DNA from: Verrucomicrobiia bacterium
GTDB lineage: Bacteria > Verrucomicrobiota > Verrucomicrobiia > Opitutales > Cerasicoccaceae
Direction: 5' to 3'
DNA: 64,000 nucleotides
NCBI GenBank assembly: GCA_030432235.1
Contig: JAUIHT010000013.1
Location: forward strand, 24,210-88,209
Below the pieces are notes generated by a model, which had not been told where the DNA came from, ran no database searches, and worked only from the letters and a program-made list of their open reading frames with translations. Positions within the stretch are counted from its first letter, which is position 1. Every line of letters begins with the position of its first letter. Made by a program: the position numbers and the translations under genes. This document shows, in pieces, positions 27,616 through 36,739 of this stretch.

Positions 27616-27722
27616 ACCAAGCCCCTTGCTGATACCATGCACTTATGACAAAGGTAGGCTTCATCCCTAGTCAAAGCGCAACCCATCTATAGCGAAGCGC
27701 ATTATCTCGTACCCTATTACCT

Positions 27723-29246
27723 ATGTTTATGAATAATACCAAAAGTGCTCTTTTCTTCGCATTCACCTTTGTTTTTTCGGCACTATACGTTTCTGCTGAT
27801 GACAAACCCAATATCCTGATTCTCTATGCGGATGATATTGGGTACGGTGACTTGGGGTGCTACAACTCAGAGTCCAAGATACCAACGCCAACCCTGGATA
27901 AGCTGGCACAGGAGGGGATGCGTTTTACGGACGGACATTCATCATCAGGGATATGTAGCCCAAGCCGCTATGCCTTGCTGACCGGTCGCTACCATTGGAG
28001 AAAATTTCACCATATTGCCGAGTCCTTTGGAGCATCAAAGTTCAGTCCCGAGGAACTAACTTTACCTGAAATGCTGCAAGAAAATGGCTACACAACAGCC
28101 GTCATTGGCAAGTGGCATCTCGGGTGGGACTGGGATTCCATCCGTAATCCGGGGGCGAAGCCCGAGAAACAAGGCAAACGGCTGGCCTGGCAACCGGACG
28201 ACTTTGACTGGTCGAAACCCATCCCGGATGGCCCCCTTGACCACGGATTCGATTACTACTTCGGAGACAATGTGATTAACTTCCCGCCCTATGTGTGGAT
28301 TGAAAACAACAGGGTTCTGGATGTTCCGGATACCATGATTGATACTGAAAACTACAATCCCGCCAAGGAGGGGTATTGCGAAATCCGCCCCGGCCCGATG
28401 GTCACCGGATGGGACCCCTATGATAACATCCCAACCACGACGGCAAAGGGAGTGGAGAAGATAAAAGAGTACGCTGAGCAGAATAAGCCCTTTTTCCTCT
28501 ACTTTGCCTTTCCTTCTCCCCATCAGCCCATCATCCCCCATGATGAATTTGACGGGACATCCCAGGCCGGCCCCTACGGTGATTATGTTGTCGAGACCGA
28601 CGCTGCATGCGGGACGCTACTCAAAGCGCTCGAAGAAGCTGGCGTTGCCGATAATACCATTGTCATCTTCACCGCGGACAATGGAGCCGAGCACTATGCG
28701 TATAAACGCGACGAGCGATTTGACCACTGGTCATCTTATCCTTTGCGTGGCGTCAAACGGGATATTTACGAAGGTGGCCATCGTGTTCCCTTTATTGTCA
28801 GATGGCCTGGCGTTGTCTCACCCGATTCAGTAAGCAACGCACTCGTATCTCAAATAGACATTATGAGAACCTTGGCAGCTGTATTGAATGTATCGCTTCC
28901 TGAAGATCAGGCCATAGATTCATACAGTCTACTGCCCATTTTAGAAGGGAAAGCAAAAACTGCCCACCAGTCCCTTGTCCACAACACCTACCAAGATAGA
29001 TATGCGATACGGTATGACGATTGGGTGCTGATAGACTGTGAGACTGGATACATGCAAGGGAAGAAGCGTCATGAAAAGTGGGAAGAAAGGCACGCTTATC
29101 CTGAAGATGATTCATCTCCGGTAGAACTCTATGATTTAAGCACCGATATTGGCCAAAAAAACAATGTGGCCGCAGCACATCCCGAAGTAGTTGAGAAGCT
29201 CAAGAAAGAACTCAATAGTATTAGACAAAGCCCAAGCACTCTCTGA
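27723..29246 (+). CDS. Secreted type I (S1) sulfatase
   Basis: 507 residues with a signal peptide ([17 protein letters not shown]). Sulfatase motifs: [13 protein letters not shown] with metal ligands Asp37-Asp38, the formylglycine signature [12 protein letters not shown] with the modified cysteine at 78, [10 protein letters not shown], and [11 protein letters not shown] with further metal ligands. It hydrolyses sulfate esters of a polysaccharide in the periplasm or outside. The Cys-type signature needs a formylglycine-generating enzyme; none of obvious housekeeping type is in the window. Length is normal for the family. It is followed after 131 bases by a second sulfatase on the same strand. 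Confidence 0.93.
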   Translation: MFMNNTKSALFFAFTFVFSALYVSADDKPNILILYADDIGYGDLGCYNSESKIPTPTLDKLAQEGMRFTDGHSSSGICSPSRYALLTGRYHWRKFHHIAESFGASKFSPEELTLPEMLQENGYTTAVIGKWHLGWDWDSIRNPGAKPEKQGKRLAWQPDDFDWSKPIPDGPLDHGFDYYFGDNVINFPPYVWIENNRVLDVPDTMIDTENYNPAKEGYCEIRPGPMVTGWDPYDNIPTTTAKGVEKIKEYAEQNKPFFLYFAFPSPHQPIIPHDEFDGTSQAGPYGDYVVETDAACGTLLKALEEAGVADNTIVIFTADNGAEHYAYKRDERFDHWSSYPLRGVKRDIYEGGHRVPFIVRWPGVVSPDSVSNALVSQIDIMRTLAAVLNVSLPEDQAIDSYSLLPILEGKAKTAHQSLVHNTYQDRYAIRYDDWVLIDCETGYMQGKKRHEKWEERHAYPEDDSSPVELYDLSTDIGQKNNVAAAHPEVVEKLKKELNSIRQSPSTL

Positions 29247-29377
29247 CGCGTGACCTGTGCCTACACTCAACTCGATTATTCCTTAGCACTTGATATCCGC
29301 CAGGCTTTAATCGAAGTCACCTAAAAGCAATGTAATGGTTCAATCGTCTCAGGCGAAGTTAACGTTCAGTCGCGCCA

Positions 29378-30904
29378 ATGATACCTCTTCGATATAAATC
29401 TATTTATTGCGGTGTTCGCTCTTTAGCATTGTTGACCGTGCTGGGCATGGGGAGCTCATATGCTGCTACCGGTGATGGCCTCCCCTTTCACGTCGCTACT
29501 GAGTCAAAGCGCCCAAATATCATTTTGATAATGACAGACGATCAGGGCTACGGCGATCTTGGTTGTCACGGACACCCCTTTCTGAAAACGCCGAATCTTG
29601 ACCAGCTGTATGCACAGAGCACTCGTTTTACGGACTTTCATGCCAGCCCGACCTGCTCTCCAACCAGAGCAGCGCTGATGTCTGGTCGGGCGCCGTTTAA
29701 GAATGGCGTCACGCACACGATTTTGGAGAGAGAGCGAATGAGTCTCGATGCAACGACGATTGCTGAGGTGCTCAAATCGGCGGGTTACTCAACGGCCATT
29801 TTCGGTAAATGGCATTTGGGGGATTCAGACCCATATCAGCCCGAAAATCGTGGCTTCGATGAAGTTTTTATCCACGGAGGAGGTGTTATCGGGGAAAGCT
29901 ACCCGGGTTCGGCTGCAGATGTGCCTGTAAACAAGAAAAATCAGTATTTCGATCCGGTTATAAAACACAATGGCCGCTTCATAAAAACCCAGGGTTATTG
30001 TACGGATGTTTTTTTTAGAGAGACCTTGGGGTGGATCAAAGAGCATAAAGATGAAGATAATCCCTTCTTTGTCTATTTGGCTCCGAACGCACCTCATGGC
30101 CCGTATATTGTGGCAGAAAAGTACAGGAAGCCATTTGAGGGACTGTGTGATAGTAGAGCTGCCGCTTTTTATGGAATGATCGTCAATATCGATGAAAACA
30201 TAGGGCTGCTTATGCAAAAACTGAGCGAGTGGGGACTCGCTGATAACACGCTTCTTATCTTCATGACGGATAACGGCAGCGCTGTCGGTTGGAAGATCTA
30301 TAATGCGGGAATGCGTGGTGGAAAAACCACGGTCAATGAGGGGGGTACCCACGTTCCACTTTTTATGCGCCTGCCAAATAACATTCAGGAGGGAGTGGAT
30401 ATCAACCAACTAACGCGCCATGTTGATTTGTTCCCGACCCTGGTTGAGGTAGCTGGCGCTAAAATGCCAGATGGCCTGGATTTGGATGGGCGCAGCCTAG
30501 TCCCGCTGCTTCAGGATTCTGAGGCGAATTGGGGCGATCGAAATACTTTTTTTCACAAGGCGCGGTGGGGTCAGGAGGGCGCGCCGGGCTTCTGGGGCAC
30601 CCGGAAAACGAGAGTGGAGAATGCCAAAAATCGAGATTTTGCGGTAAGAAGCGAAAGATGGCGCTTAGTTGGTGAATCGCTCTATGATATCCAGCAGGAT
30701 CCGGGCGAGCTACATAATGTGGCTGATGAATATCCGGATGTTGTTGCGGCAATGAGAGCGGAATACAACGCATGGTGGGATGAGGTCCGGCCACTGATGG
30801 TTAACGAAAATGCACCCCTGGATGTGCCCAAGCCTTTCGTTGAGCAATATGAAAGGCAGGTTGCTCAAGAGGGAATCCCCCAGTGGGAGGAGCCTCAATT
30901 GTAG
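29378..30904 (+). CDS. Secreted type I (S1) sulfatase (second)
   Basis: 508 residues with an N-terminal export segment (LALLTVLGMGSSYAA). Motifs: IILIMTDDQGYGDLGCHG, CSPTRAALMSGR with the formylglycine cysteine at 93, KWHLGDSDPYQPENRGFDE and FMTDNGSAVGW. It resembles arylsulfatase A-like members and differs enough from the 27723 enzyme to belong to another S1 subfamily, so the pair probably removes sulfates from different positions. The C-terminus (VENAKNRDFAVRSERWRLVG) is standard. Together with the fucosidases and the truncated stump at 23780 it points to a sulfated fucose-containing substrate. Confidence 0.93.
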   Translation: MIPLRYKSIYCGVRSLALLTVLGMGSSYAATGDGLPFHVATESKRPNIILIMTDDQGYGDLGCHGHPFLKTPNLDQLYAQSTRFTDFHASPTCSPTRAALMSGRAPFKNGVTHTILERERMSLDATTIAEVLKSAGYSTAIFGKWHLGDSDPYQPENRGFDEVFIHGGGVIGESYPGSAADVPVNKKNQYFDPVIKHNGRFIKTQGYCTDVFFRETLGWIKEHKDEDNPFFVYLAPNAPHGPYIVAEKYRKPFEGLCDSRAAAFYGMIVNIDENIGLLMQKLSEWGLADNTLLIFMTDNGSAVGWKIYNAGMRGGKTTVNEGGTHVPLFMRLPNNIQEGVDINQLTRHVDLFPTLVEVAGAKMPDGLDLDGRSLVPLLQDSEANWGDRNTFFHKARWGQEGAPGFWGTRKTRVENAKNRDFAVRSERWRLVGESLYDIQQDPGELHNVADEYPDVVAAMRAEYNAWWDEVRPLMVNENAPLDVPKPFVEQYERQVAQEGIPQWEEPQL

Positions 30905-31050
30905 GTCTTCAATGAAGCCTGGGTGACTCTGCCAAACATTTTCTACCCTTAATACTCGATGCTTCACATTGGGGCGATCCCGGTCAGGCTAATAATTTAG
31001 ATCCGGTTTCCTAACGAATGTGGAGAATAACAACTCCCCAGGCATGGCGG

Positions 31051-32103
31051 TCACTTCATTGATGCCATGACCTCGCGTACGAGCTGCTCAACACGGGTGC
31101 GGTCGAGGATAGCGGAAGCGAGCTGTCCGGCAGGGGCTTGTTTTCCGGAGTAAGGTGTCTTCGAATGAAAGCCGGGCAGGTCGCACCTGGGCAGCTTTTC
31201 GTCGAGGCCGCACTCGCCGAGTAGGCAGGCAATTTTCTTGGCCACTTCACCAAGCAGTACGGCCTCTTCTTCCGAACAAGGGAAGCGGGCGTGACCGATA
31301 TCGAAGCCGCGGGCTTTGTAGCCGAGGCGGAAGCCGGCCGGGAAGTTACCGGCCTTGAGCATGGTCTGGAAGAGTTCGAGCAGCTTGTATTGCAGGCGTT
31401 TGGCCTCTTCAAAGTCACCTTTACGCACGGTGTTGTAGATGCGCATGATGGCCTCGGGAGCGACCCCGGCGGTGGAGAGCGTACCGCCGTCCGCCCCCAT
31501 CATTATGGCCGGCACGATGAGTTCTTCCCAGCCGAGCAGGACGGAGAAGTCGGGCCGCTGCGGCTTAACCGCGTTCATAATATGGAGGAATCGACACATG
31601 TCCGCGCTGCTGTCCTTAGTGCCGACGATGCGCGGGCAATCGAGGGCCAGGCGAGTCAGCACCGGCACGCTGATTTCAGTTGAGAAGGCCGGGATGTTGT
31701 ACAGGACGATGTCGATAGGCGAATTGGCCGCGATTTCGCGGAAGTACGTCTCGATGCTTTCCTGGCTGGGCTTGTAGTAATAAGGTCCCGTGATAGACAC
31801 GGCGCGGCAACCGAGGTCGGCGCAAAAGCGACACATCTCTAGGACGAGATCGGTGTTGGGCTCGGCCGCGCCGGCCAGCACAGGTACGCGGCCCCTGGAC
31901 TCGTCGGCCACGATTTTTACCACGCGCTTGCGCTCCTCGAAGCTCAGGCGGATGAACTCGCCCATGCTGCCGTTCGGGTAGAGCCCGGAGACGCCTTTGC
32001 CGATCAGCCAGGAAACAATCTCGCGCAGAACGCCTTCGTTAAGGCTGCCGTCAGCGCTGTACGGCACGACGTGCGGCACGAAAATTCCGTTAATGGGATT
32101 CAT
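31051..32103 (-). CDS. DapA-family aldolase with encapsulation-peptide-like C-terminal tail
   Basis: 350 residues. The class I aldolase core ends near residue 300; GSMGEF (45-50), LYNIPAF with Tyr135 and GTKDSSAD with Schiff-base Lys163 are visible. About 50 extra residues follow: a flexible Pro/Gly/Ser-rich linker, then a short amphipathic helix ending RVEQLVREVMASM, which resembles encapsulation peptides that dock enzymes to bacterial microcompartment shells. It is the last gene of an operon with the SSS symporter and the lactonase, and its start overlaps the lactonase end by 14 bases. In that context it likely cleaves a 2-keto-3-deoxy sugar acid to pyruvate and an aldehyde such as lactaldehyde. 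No shell gene is in the window. Confidence 0.85.
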   Translation of the reverse strand: MNPINGIFVPHVVPYSADGSLNEGVLREIVSWLIGKGVSGLYPNGSMGEFIRLSFEERKRVVKIVADESRGRVPVLAGAAEPNTDLVLEMCRFCADLGCRAVSITGPYYYKPSQESIETYFREIAANSPIDIVLYNIPAFSTEISVPVLTRLALDCPRIVGTKDSSADMCRFLHIMNAVKPQRPDFSVLLGWEELIVPAIMMGADGGTLSTAGVAPEAIMRIYNTVRKGDFEEAKRLQYKLLELFQTMLKAGNFPAGFRLGYKARGFDIGHARFPCSEEEAVLLGEVAKKIACLLGECGLDEKLPRCDLPGFHSKTPYSGKQAPAGQLASAILDRTRVEQLVREVMASMK

Positions 32104-32944
32104 TGCATTTCAGGTTGTATATTCGTTTCGCATTACTCGAATAAAGCTTCTCCAGGCTGTCCGTACTTTCCTTGGCGAGAATGGCGTCGAGCGTATCGCA
32201 CCATTGCCGCAGCGAGGCGGTGAGGTTGCACACTGGCCAGTCACCACCCCAGATTACACGGTCCCAGCCGAAGGCATCGATGACGGTTTCGATGTACGGG
32301 CGCAGTGTCGCCACCGGCTCCGCTCCTGCGGGCACATAGGCAATGATGCCCGAGATTTTACATGCCACGTTATCGCGCTCGGCTAACTCGTGGATGCTTT
32401 TTGACCAATCGTCAAAGTCACCACCGGCGATATCCGGCACACCGCAGTGGTCGAGGATGAAAGACGTTCGCGGGCAGGCGTCGATCAGCTCGACGGCGAT
32501 CGGCAACTGCTTTTGCAGCGCGCAAATATCAAAAGTCAGCCCGTGCTTAGCCAACGCAGCCACGTTCTCGCGAAAGCGTACGCTTTGCGATACAGAGTAA
32601 GATTGCGTGTGCAAGATGCGCCGGATGCCCTTCAGCGCCGGATGTGCAATCGCATCGAGGTGACGCGCAAAACCTTCGTTCTCGGGGCGCCCTGAGGCGA
32701 TCACGCCGCACAGGCCGTTGCCTTGTTTTTGGGCAAGCTCACAAAAGTAAAAAGCCTCGCCGGCGCATTGACCGTCATCCACATCAACCTCCATGAACAA
32801 CGTCCCCTCAATGCCGCAACCTTCCGCCGCACGCCAGTAATCCTCCAGCGTGAAAGCACTTTGCAGCACGGGGAAGTCGTTTGTCCAGCTATAGCCAAAA
32901 CGACCCGGATGCAATAGATGCTGATGCGTGTCTAGGCGGCTCAT
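32090..32944 (-). CDS. Amidohydrolase, L-fuconolactonase-like
   Basis: About 285 residues from the ATG at 32944, whose ATG overlaps the symporter stop as ATGA. The amidohydrolase-2 barrel is recognisable by RLDTHQHLLHP with metal-site histidines, FILDHCGVPDIAGGDFDDW, ACKISGII and RVIWGGDWPVCNLTAS. Closest recognised relatives are L-fuconolactonase and L-rhamnonolactonase/2-pyrone-4,6-dicarboxylate lactonase-type enzymes, which open sugar lactones in the cytoplasm. With an upstream sugar dehydrogenase (the SDR at 17370 is a candidate) and the downstream aldolase this fits non-phosphorylative deoxyhexose breakdown. Overlap with the aldolase start suggests coupled translation. Confidence 0.85.
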   Translation of the reverse strand: MSRLDTHQHLLHPGRFGYSWTNDFPVLQSAFTLEDYWRAAEGCGIEGTLFMEVDVDDGQCAGEAFYFCELAQKQGNGLCGVIASGRPENEGFARHLDAIAHPALKGIRRILHTQSYSVSQSVRFRENVAALAKHGLTFDICALQKQLPIAVELIDACPRTSFILDHCGVPDIAGGDFDDWSKSIHELAERDNVACKISGIIAYVPAGAEPVATLRPYIETVIDAFGWDRVIWGGDWPVCNLTASLRQWCDTLDAILAKESTDSLEKLYSSNAKRIYNLKCNESH

Positions 32945-34602
32945 GCAAAATACCAGTAGAGTGAGCAATAGAGGACAACGAGCAGGACACAGAGGATGCG
33001 ATAGTCTGCCAATCCCGGCCAGCCGCTTTCCCTAAAGGCCAGGCTCGGACGCGACCAGGCGAAACGTCCATCACAAGTGGCCCCTGGCTGACGTGTTAAA
33101 TAGGTCAGGACCAACTGCAAAACGACACACACCACCAAAAGGAGGAAGGCCATCAACATGAACGGAATAGCCGCCAACGGATTGTCCGGAACCAGCTTGT
33201 TGAAGACAAATACGCCGACACCCAGAGCAGAGCCAAGCCACAGAGTCCAACGTGCCGATGCCGCCGTTGCCGCAGGCAACAGCACCCCGATAAGAAAGAC
33301 ACAAGTAATTGAGGGGGCAAGGTGGGCAATAATGTCGTTCAGACCTACGAATAGGCTATCGTACATGTCCAGAAGTGGCACCAAGCCGATTGACACCAGC
33401 AAGGCCAATCCGGCAACCATGCGGCCGACGGCAATAAGTTGGCGGTCTGAGCGACCCGGAGCAAAACGGGCGTACAGATCGTAGCTGACCAGGGTCGAGA
33501 TGGAGTTCAGCGCCCCCGCAACCGTACTCATAAGCGCAGCCAGCAAAGCCGCCATCACGAGTCCGCGCAGCCCGGTGGGTAACAACTGCTCAATCATCAC
33601 CGCGAGAATGTCTTTGGAGTCAGTCACCATTTTGCCATCATGAACCGTCTGCAAAGCACTGATATCGAGCCCCCCACTCTTGAAGAGCAAGTAGGCAACC
33701 AAACCAGGAAGTACGAAGATGAAGACAGGGAAAATTTTCAGCACTGCGCAAAAGAGTGCCCCCGTACGCGCATGGTTGGCGTCCCGGGCTCCCAGCACCC
33801 GCTGGACGATAGTCTGGTCTGCACACCAGTACCAGATGCCAAGAACCGGATACCCCAACAACACCGCGTACCAAGACATCCCCGACGGATCGCCCGCGGG
33901 ACGCAACATCGACAGACGCTCCATCTCATTCAACTCGGAAAGCTTTTCCATCACTGCGCCGAAGCCACCAAGCTGATAGAGGGCTACGACCGTAATGATA
34001 GTCGAGCCGATTAAGAGTACTACCGTTTGCAGGGTCTCAGTCACAACCACAGCAATGAGTCCTCCCACGATGGTATAAACCCCCGTAAGGGCCGCGATAA
34101 AAATGATCGCCACGTAAATATTACCCAACTCGGGAATGAAATAGGTGATCATTCGCCCACCCGTGAGGAAAGCAAAACCGATATGCACAATAACCGCAGA
34201 AGCGATGGACAAAATAGTCAACCAATCCCGACAGGAGCGATCATAGCGCTTTTCCAGGTAGTCCGGCAGCGTCGTGACTCCGGAACGTAAATATATCGGT
34301 GCAAAGAACAGCGCTAGCAGGATGAGCGTCAAGGCCGCCATCCATTCGAAGTTCCCAATCAGTAAGCCCGAATCAAAACCTGCCTGTGCCAAGCTGACCA
34401 AGTGTACGCAGGAAATATTCGTCGCGAACAGCGCCATACCTATTATCGGCCAGCTAAGGCTGTGGCCAGCGAGGAAGTAGCCTTCTGCATTTCCATTCTT
34501 CTGTGCGGCCCGGGATCGGCTCTTCAAGGAAACCACCAATCCCAGCGTAACCACTACCACCAAATATCCGGCGACAACTAACAGATCCAATAGAGAATTC
34601 AT
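32941..34602 (-). CDS. Sodium/solute symporter (SSS family), probable deoxy-sugar importer
   Basis: About 554 residues from the ATG at 34602; the frame reaches 34671 but the extra residues are polar and atypical. Around 14 hydrophobic segments are visible, with SSS motifs (NAEGYFLAGHSLSWPIIGMA, ATNISCVHLVSLAQAG, WYWCADQTIVQRVLGARD) of the sodium/glucose-cotransporter subgroup. It is the first gene of the operon symporter > lactonase > aldolase, coupled by a 4-base ATGA overlap. A GntR-type operator with a promoter for the divergent gene lies about 84-115 bases upstream. Likely substrate L-fucose or a related sugar, by context only. Confidence 0.9.
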   Translation of the reverse strand: MNSLLDLLVVAGYLVVVVTLGLVVSLKSRSRAAQKNGNAEGYFLAGHSLSWPIIGMALFATNISCVHLVSLAQAGFDSGLLIGNFEWMAALTLILLALFFAPIYLRSGVTTLPDYLEKRYDRSCRDWLTILSIASAVIVHIGFAFLTGGRMITYFIPELGNIYVAIIFIAALTGVYTIVGGLIAVVVTETLQTVVLLIGSTIITVVALYQLGGFGAVMEKLSELNEMERLSMLRPAGDPSGMSWYAVLLGYPVLGIWYWCADQTIVQRVLGARDANHARTGALFCAVLKIFPVFIFVLPGLVAYLLFKSGGLDISALQTVHDGKMVTDSKDILAVMIEQLLPTGLRGLVMAALLAALMSTVAGALNSISTLVSYDLYARFAPGRSDRQLIAVGRMVAGLALLVSIGLVPLLDMYDSLFVGLNDIIAHLAPSITCVFLIGVLLPAATAASARWTLWLGSALGVGVFVFNKLVPDNPLAAIPFMLMAFLLLVVCVVLQLVLTYLTRQPGATCDGRFAWSRPSLAFRESGWPGLADYRILCVLLVVLYCSLYWYFA

Positions 34603-34685
34603 TGTGGGTAGATTTCGTCGAGGGCAGGAGCTAAAAAGTGAAAATATGAGTTTCAGCGAAGCGATGAGCAAACTGCTTTTACTTC

Positions 34686-34716
34686 TTGTGTGTCAATTTT
34701 AAAGTGCATACACTTT
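34686..34716 (+). promoter_or_regulatory. Mutarotase-side promoter with overlapping GntR-type operator (motif G)
   Basis: Candidate -35 TTGTGT (34686-34691), 17-base spacer, -10 TACACT (34709-34714). The operator AAAGTGCATACACTTT (34701-34716) is identical to the one at 17266-17281, as is the spacing to the TTGTGYGTCAA block. The site lies between the divergent symporter and mutarotase-type genes and could control both. Confidence 0.7.
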
Positions 34717-34800
34717 TATCTTGATTTGTTTGCTATCACTCAAGATTTTTCCTCTAATTCCACCCCACCCATGATTAATACCTTTCATCTATTCATAAAA

Positions 34801-35571
34801 ATGAAACGCGTACTTATTCTTTTGACTGCTTGTGTGATGGCATCTGTCGCCTCCGCATTTTCTCCATATGAAAACTACTTGCAATCTGGCCGCACGACTG
34901 TGGTCGGTCTCATTGCACAGGTCGATCCTGAGAAGAAGACGAGTCTGTTAGAAAGCATAGAAGCTCTGAACAACGACACTGCTCGAAGACCCCTCGCCGC
35001 TTCTGGTATTGAAAATGTCAGTGCTTATACACGCCAAATCGGTGAGCACGAATGGATAGTGCTGAATTTTCTCTACGACGGAAACAAGGACTATCTTCAA
35101 GCCGCCAATGATTTTGAAGCGTCCTGTGAAGAAGCGGCAAATCTTGCCGCATTTACCCTACCCCATCCGCGTGCCGAGCGCTTTGGAACACACTGGCTGC
35201 AAATGGAATGGATTACCTACATTCGCGGTATGGACGTCCCTGGTTCTGCTATGAACCAAATAATGATTGTGACGACAGTTCGCCCGGAAAAAGAGCAGGA
35301 ATACCGTACACTCCATCAGACTGTGTGGCCGGGTGTGGTCGACCAGGTCAAGCGTAGCAGGAATCGTAACCTGGCTATATTCCTTACTGAAATCGACGAC
35401 TGGCTTGTGGAATTCCTCTATCTTGAATATGTTGGCGATACCCCGCAATCGGATGATGAAATGAGCCAGACCGACGCCATTAACCATCGCTGGTGGAAAA
35501 TAACAGACCAATGCCAAAAGCCTCTTCCAGGAGCCCCCAAAATATGGGATCCAATGACTCCGCTTAATTGA
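34801..35571 (+). CDS. Secreted L-rhamnose-mutarotase-family protein
   Basis: About 257 residues from the ATG at 34801 (alternative 34771), preceding a signal peptide (VLILLTACVMASVASA). Two ferredoxin-like alpha/beta halves are visible. The second matches the L-rhamnose mutarotase (DUF718) pattern: VRPEKEQEYRTLHQTVWPGV, then RNLAIFLTEIDDWLVEFLYLEY and the terminal WWKI. The family interconverts alpha and beta anomers of rhamnose or fucose. Cytoplasmic members are about 105 residues, so this is a duplicated-fold, exported version. It is divergent from the symporter operon, suggesting it prepares the anomer recognised by the transporter. The first half is degenerate and may only be structural. 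Confidence 0.75.
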   Translation: MKRVLILLTACVMASVASAFSPYENYLQSGRTTVVGLIAQVDPEKKTSLLESIEALNNDTARRPLAASGIENVSAYTRQIGEHEWIVLNFLYDGNKDYLQAANDFEASCEEAANLAAFTLPHPRAERFGTHWLQMEWITYIRGMDVPGSAMNQIMIVTTVRPEKEQEYRTLHQTVWPGVVDQVKRSRNRNLAIFLTEIDDWLVEFLYLEYVGDTPQSDDEMSQTDAINHRWWKITDQCQKPLPGAPKIWDPMTPLN

Positions 35572-35910
35572 CTGTGTCCACATAAACTGAGCCTGAGGGG
35601 TTCAGGAGACCTCGATTAACATCGGAGCCTACGCCGTGTATTACGTGCTTGGGTTGGCCACTCTCAAGTTTCGGTCGAGGTTATCGTTGTTTTAGCCTCA
35701 GGAGTGGGCCGTTTGGGGCGTTTTCTCCTGATTGGGCAGGCGCCCTGCTGTGAAACAGCGCATAGCGGTCGCCGCGAGGCGATGTCCCCGTGGGACAAAA
35801 TTTTGAAGAGATTGCTTTGGTCGCTGCCTGTTTTTACGCGCATAGCCAATCGTCGCTGTTTATCGTAGCGGCGTCCAAGTTAATCGAAGTGCCCTCTAAA
35901 TGAGTATCTC

Positions 35911-36255
35911 AATGCATTGAACACCTTCCTGAACTGGATGGTACGCCAAGGCCGTATTCCGGCCAATCCCCTAGCCTCCGTCGAAAAGGCCGATGTCAGA
36001 GGAAAACAGCAACTCAGACGTGCCTTTACAGACAAACGAACTGGATGCGCTGCTGGATGTAGCAGGCAATCTTAGACTCCTTTACCTGACTTCAGCCTAT
36101 ACCGGCCTGCGCCTGGGCGAACTTCAAAGCCTCTGCTGAGCCAATATCGAGTTCAACTGAGTCTTTCCGCTCATTCGCTTGCAAGCTGATTCCACCAAAA
36201 CCATAAAAAACCTCGTGCCTCTCCTTCCGCAACCCGTCTGAGAGCTGCGCGTCAA
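35911..36255 (+). pseudogene. Tyrosine recombinase (phage-type integrase) pseudogene
   Basis: A conceptual translation reads NTFLNWMVRQGRIPANPLAS, typical of the integrase core-binding domain. After RRAFTDK a frameshift is needed to continue with ELDALLDVAGNLRLLYLTSA and YTGLRLGELQSL, which contains the first catalytic arginine. Then come in-frame stops (TGA after LC and after IEFN) and a decayed beta segment (IRLQADSTKTIKNLVPLLPQ). The N-terminal part and the HxxR...Y part are not found. The gene is dead. Confidence 0.8.
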
Positions 36256-36352
36256 GTTAAGTGACACAAACGATAACGCAATAAAGATCCACGTATCATT
36301 GATAATAGGAAAAATAGGCGCGAAATGGCCGCTGCTGACACAGAGGAGCACA

Positions 36353-36385
36353 TGGCAGGGGAGCCGGGACTCGAACCCAGTGTTG
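36353..36385 (-). other. tRNA 3'-end fragment, probable integration att remnant
   Basis: Read on the minus strand this is a T-arm (CTGGG-TTCGAGT-CCCGG, pairing five of five allowing G-T) followed by a 7-base acceptor strand, a discriminator G and encoded CCA. No matching 5' acceptor or anticodon arm is present within 90 bases, so it is not a tRNA gene. A tRNA 3' end beside a dead integrase is the usual footprint of site-specific integration. Isotype cannot be stated. Confidence 0.6.
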
Positions 36386-36739
36386 AAAAATCGCAACCTA
36401 CTGACAGCCAATATAGTTGCAAAACTGACCTGCCACAAAACACACAAATAGGCCTACAAAATCCTGGCCCGGGCTGTCCTGATTTGAGTCGAGTGGTCGA
36501 GAAGTGGAGAAAGTTGCCGAAGCCATTGAAGCGGGCGATGCTGGCGATTGTCGATTCAGTGCCATGAACTAAATATGCTAAGCTCACGGAGATTCGAACC
36601 TAACTTGAGTGTTCACGACATTTCATCTGACTGCGCTTTATGATGTTTAATAGCACCTTACGGAAATGTAGATTGGAAAGCAAATGCAGTTAAAAGCAGC
36701 AAAACAACTTGAATTTGGCAAATGATTGGCAAATTTCAG

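Larger units (their letters stand above)
27238..27722. other. Divergent regulatory region carrying both palindrome types
   Basis: A 485-base gap between the PEP-CTERM gene (minus) and a sulfatase (plus). It holds one GntR-type site (27286-27301) and two TGTTA-N3-TAACA sites (27357-27371, 27601-27615), one near each gene start. No coding sequence was found. Confidence 0.6.

Noticed and set aside
36353..36430. A complete tRNA gene on the minus strand
   Set aside because: No 5' acceptor strand complementary to the CTCCCCT end and no anticodon stem could be folded.
36577..36612. Second tRNA T-arm-like segment (GATTCGAACC)
   Set aside because: The T-stem does not pair and there is no acceptor or CCA consistent with a tRNA end.
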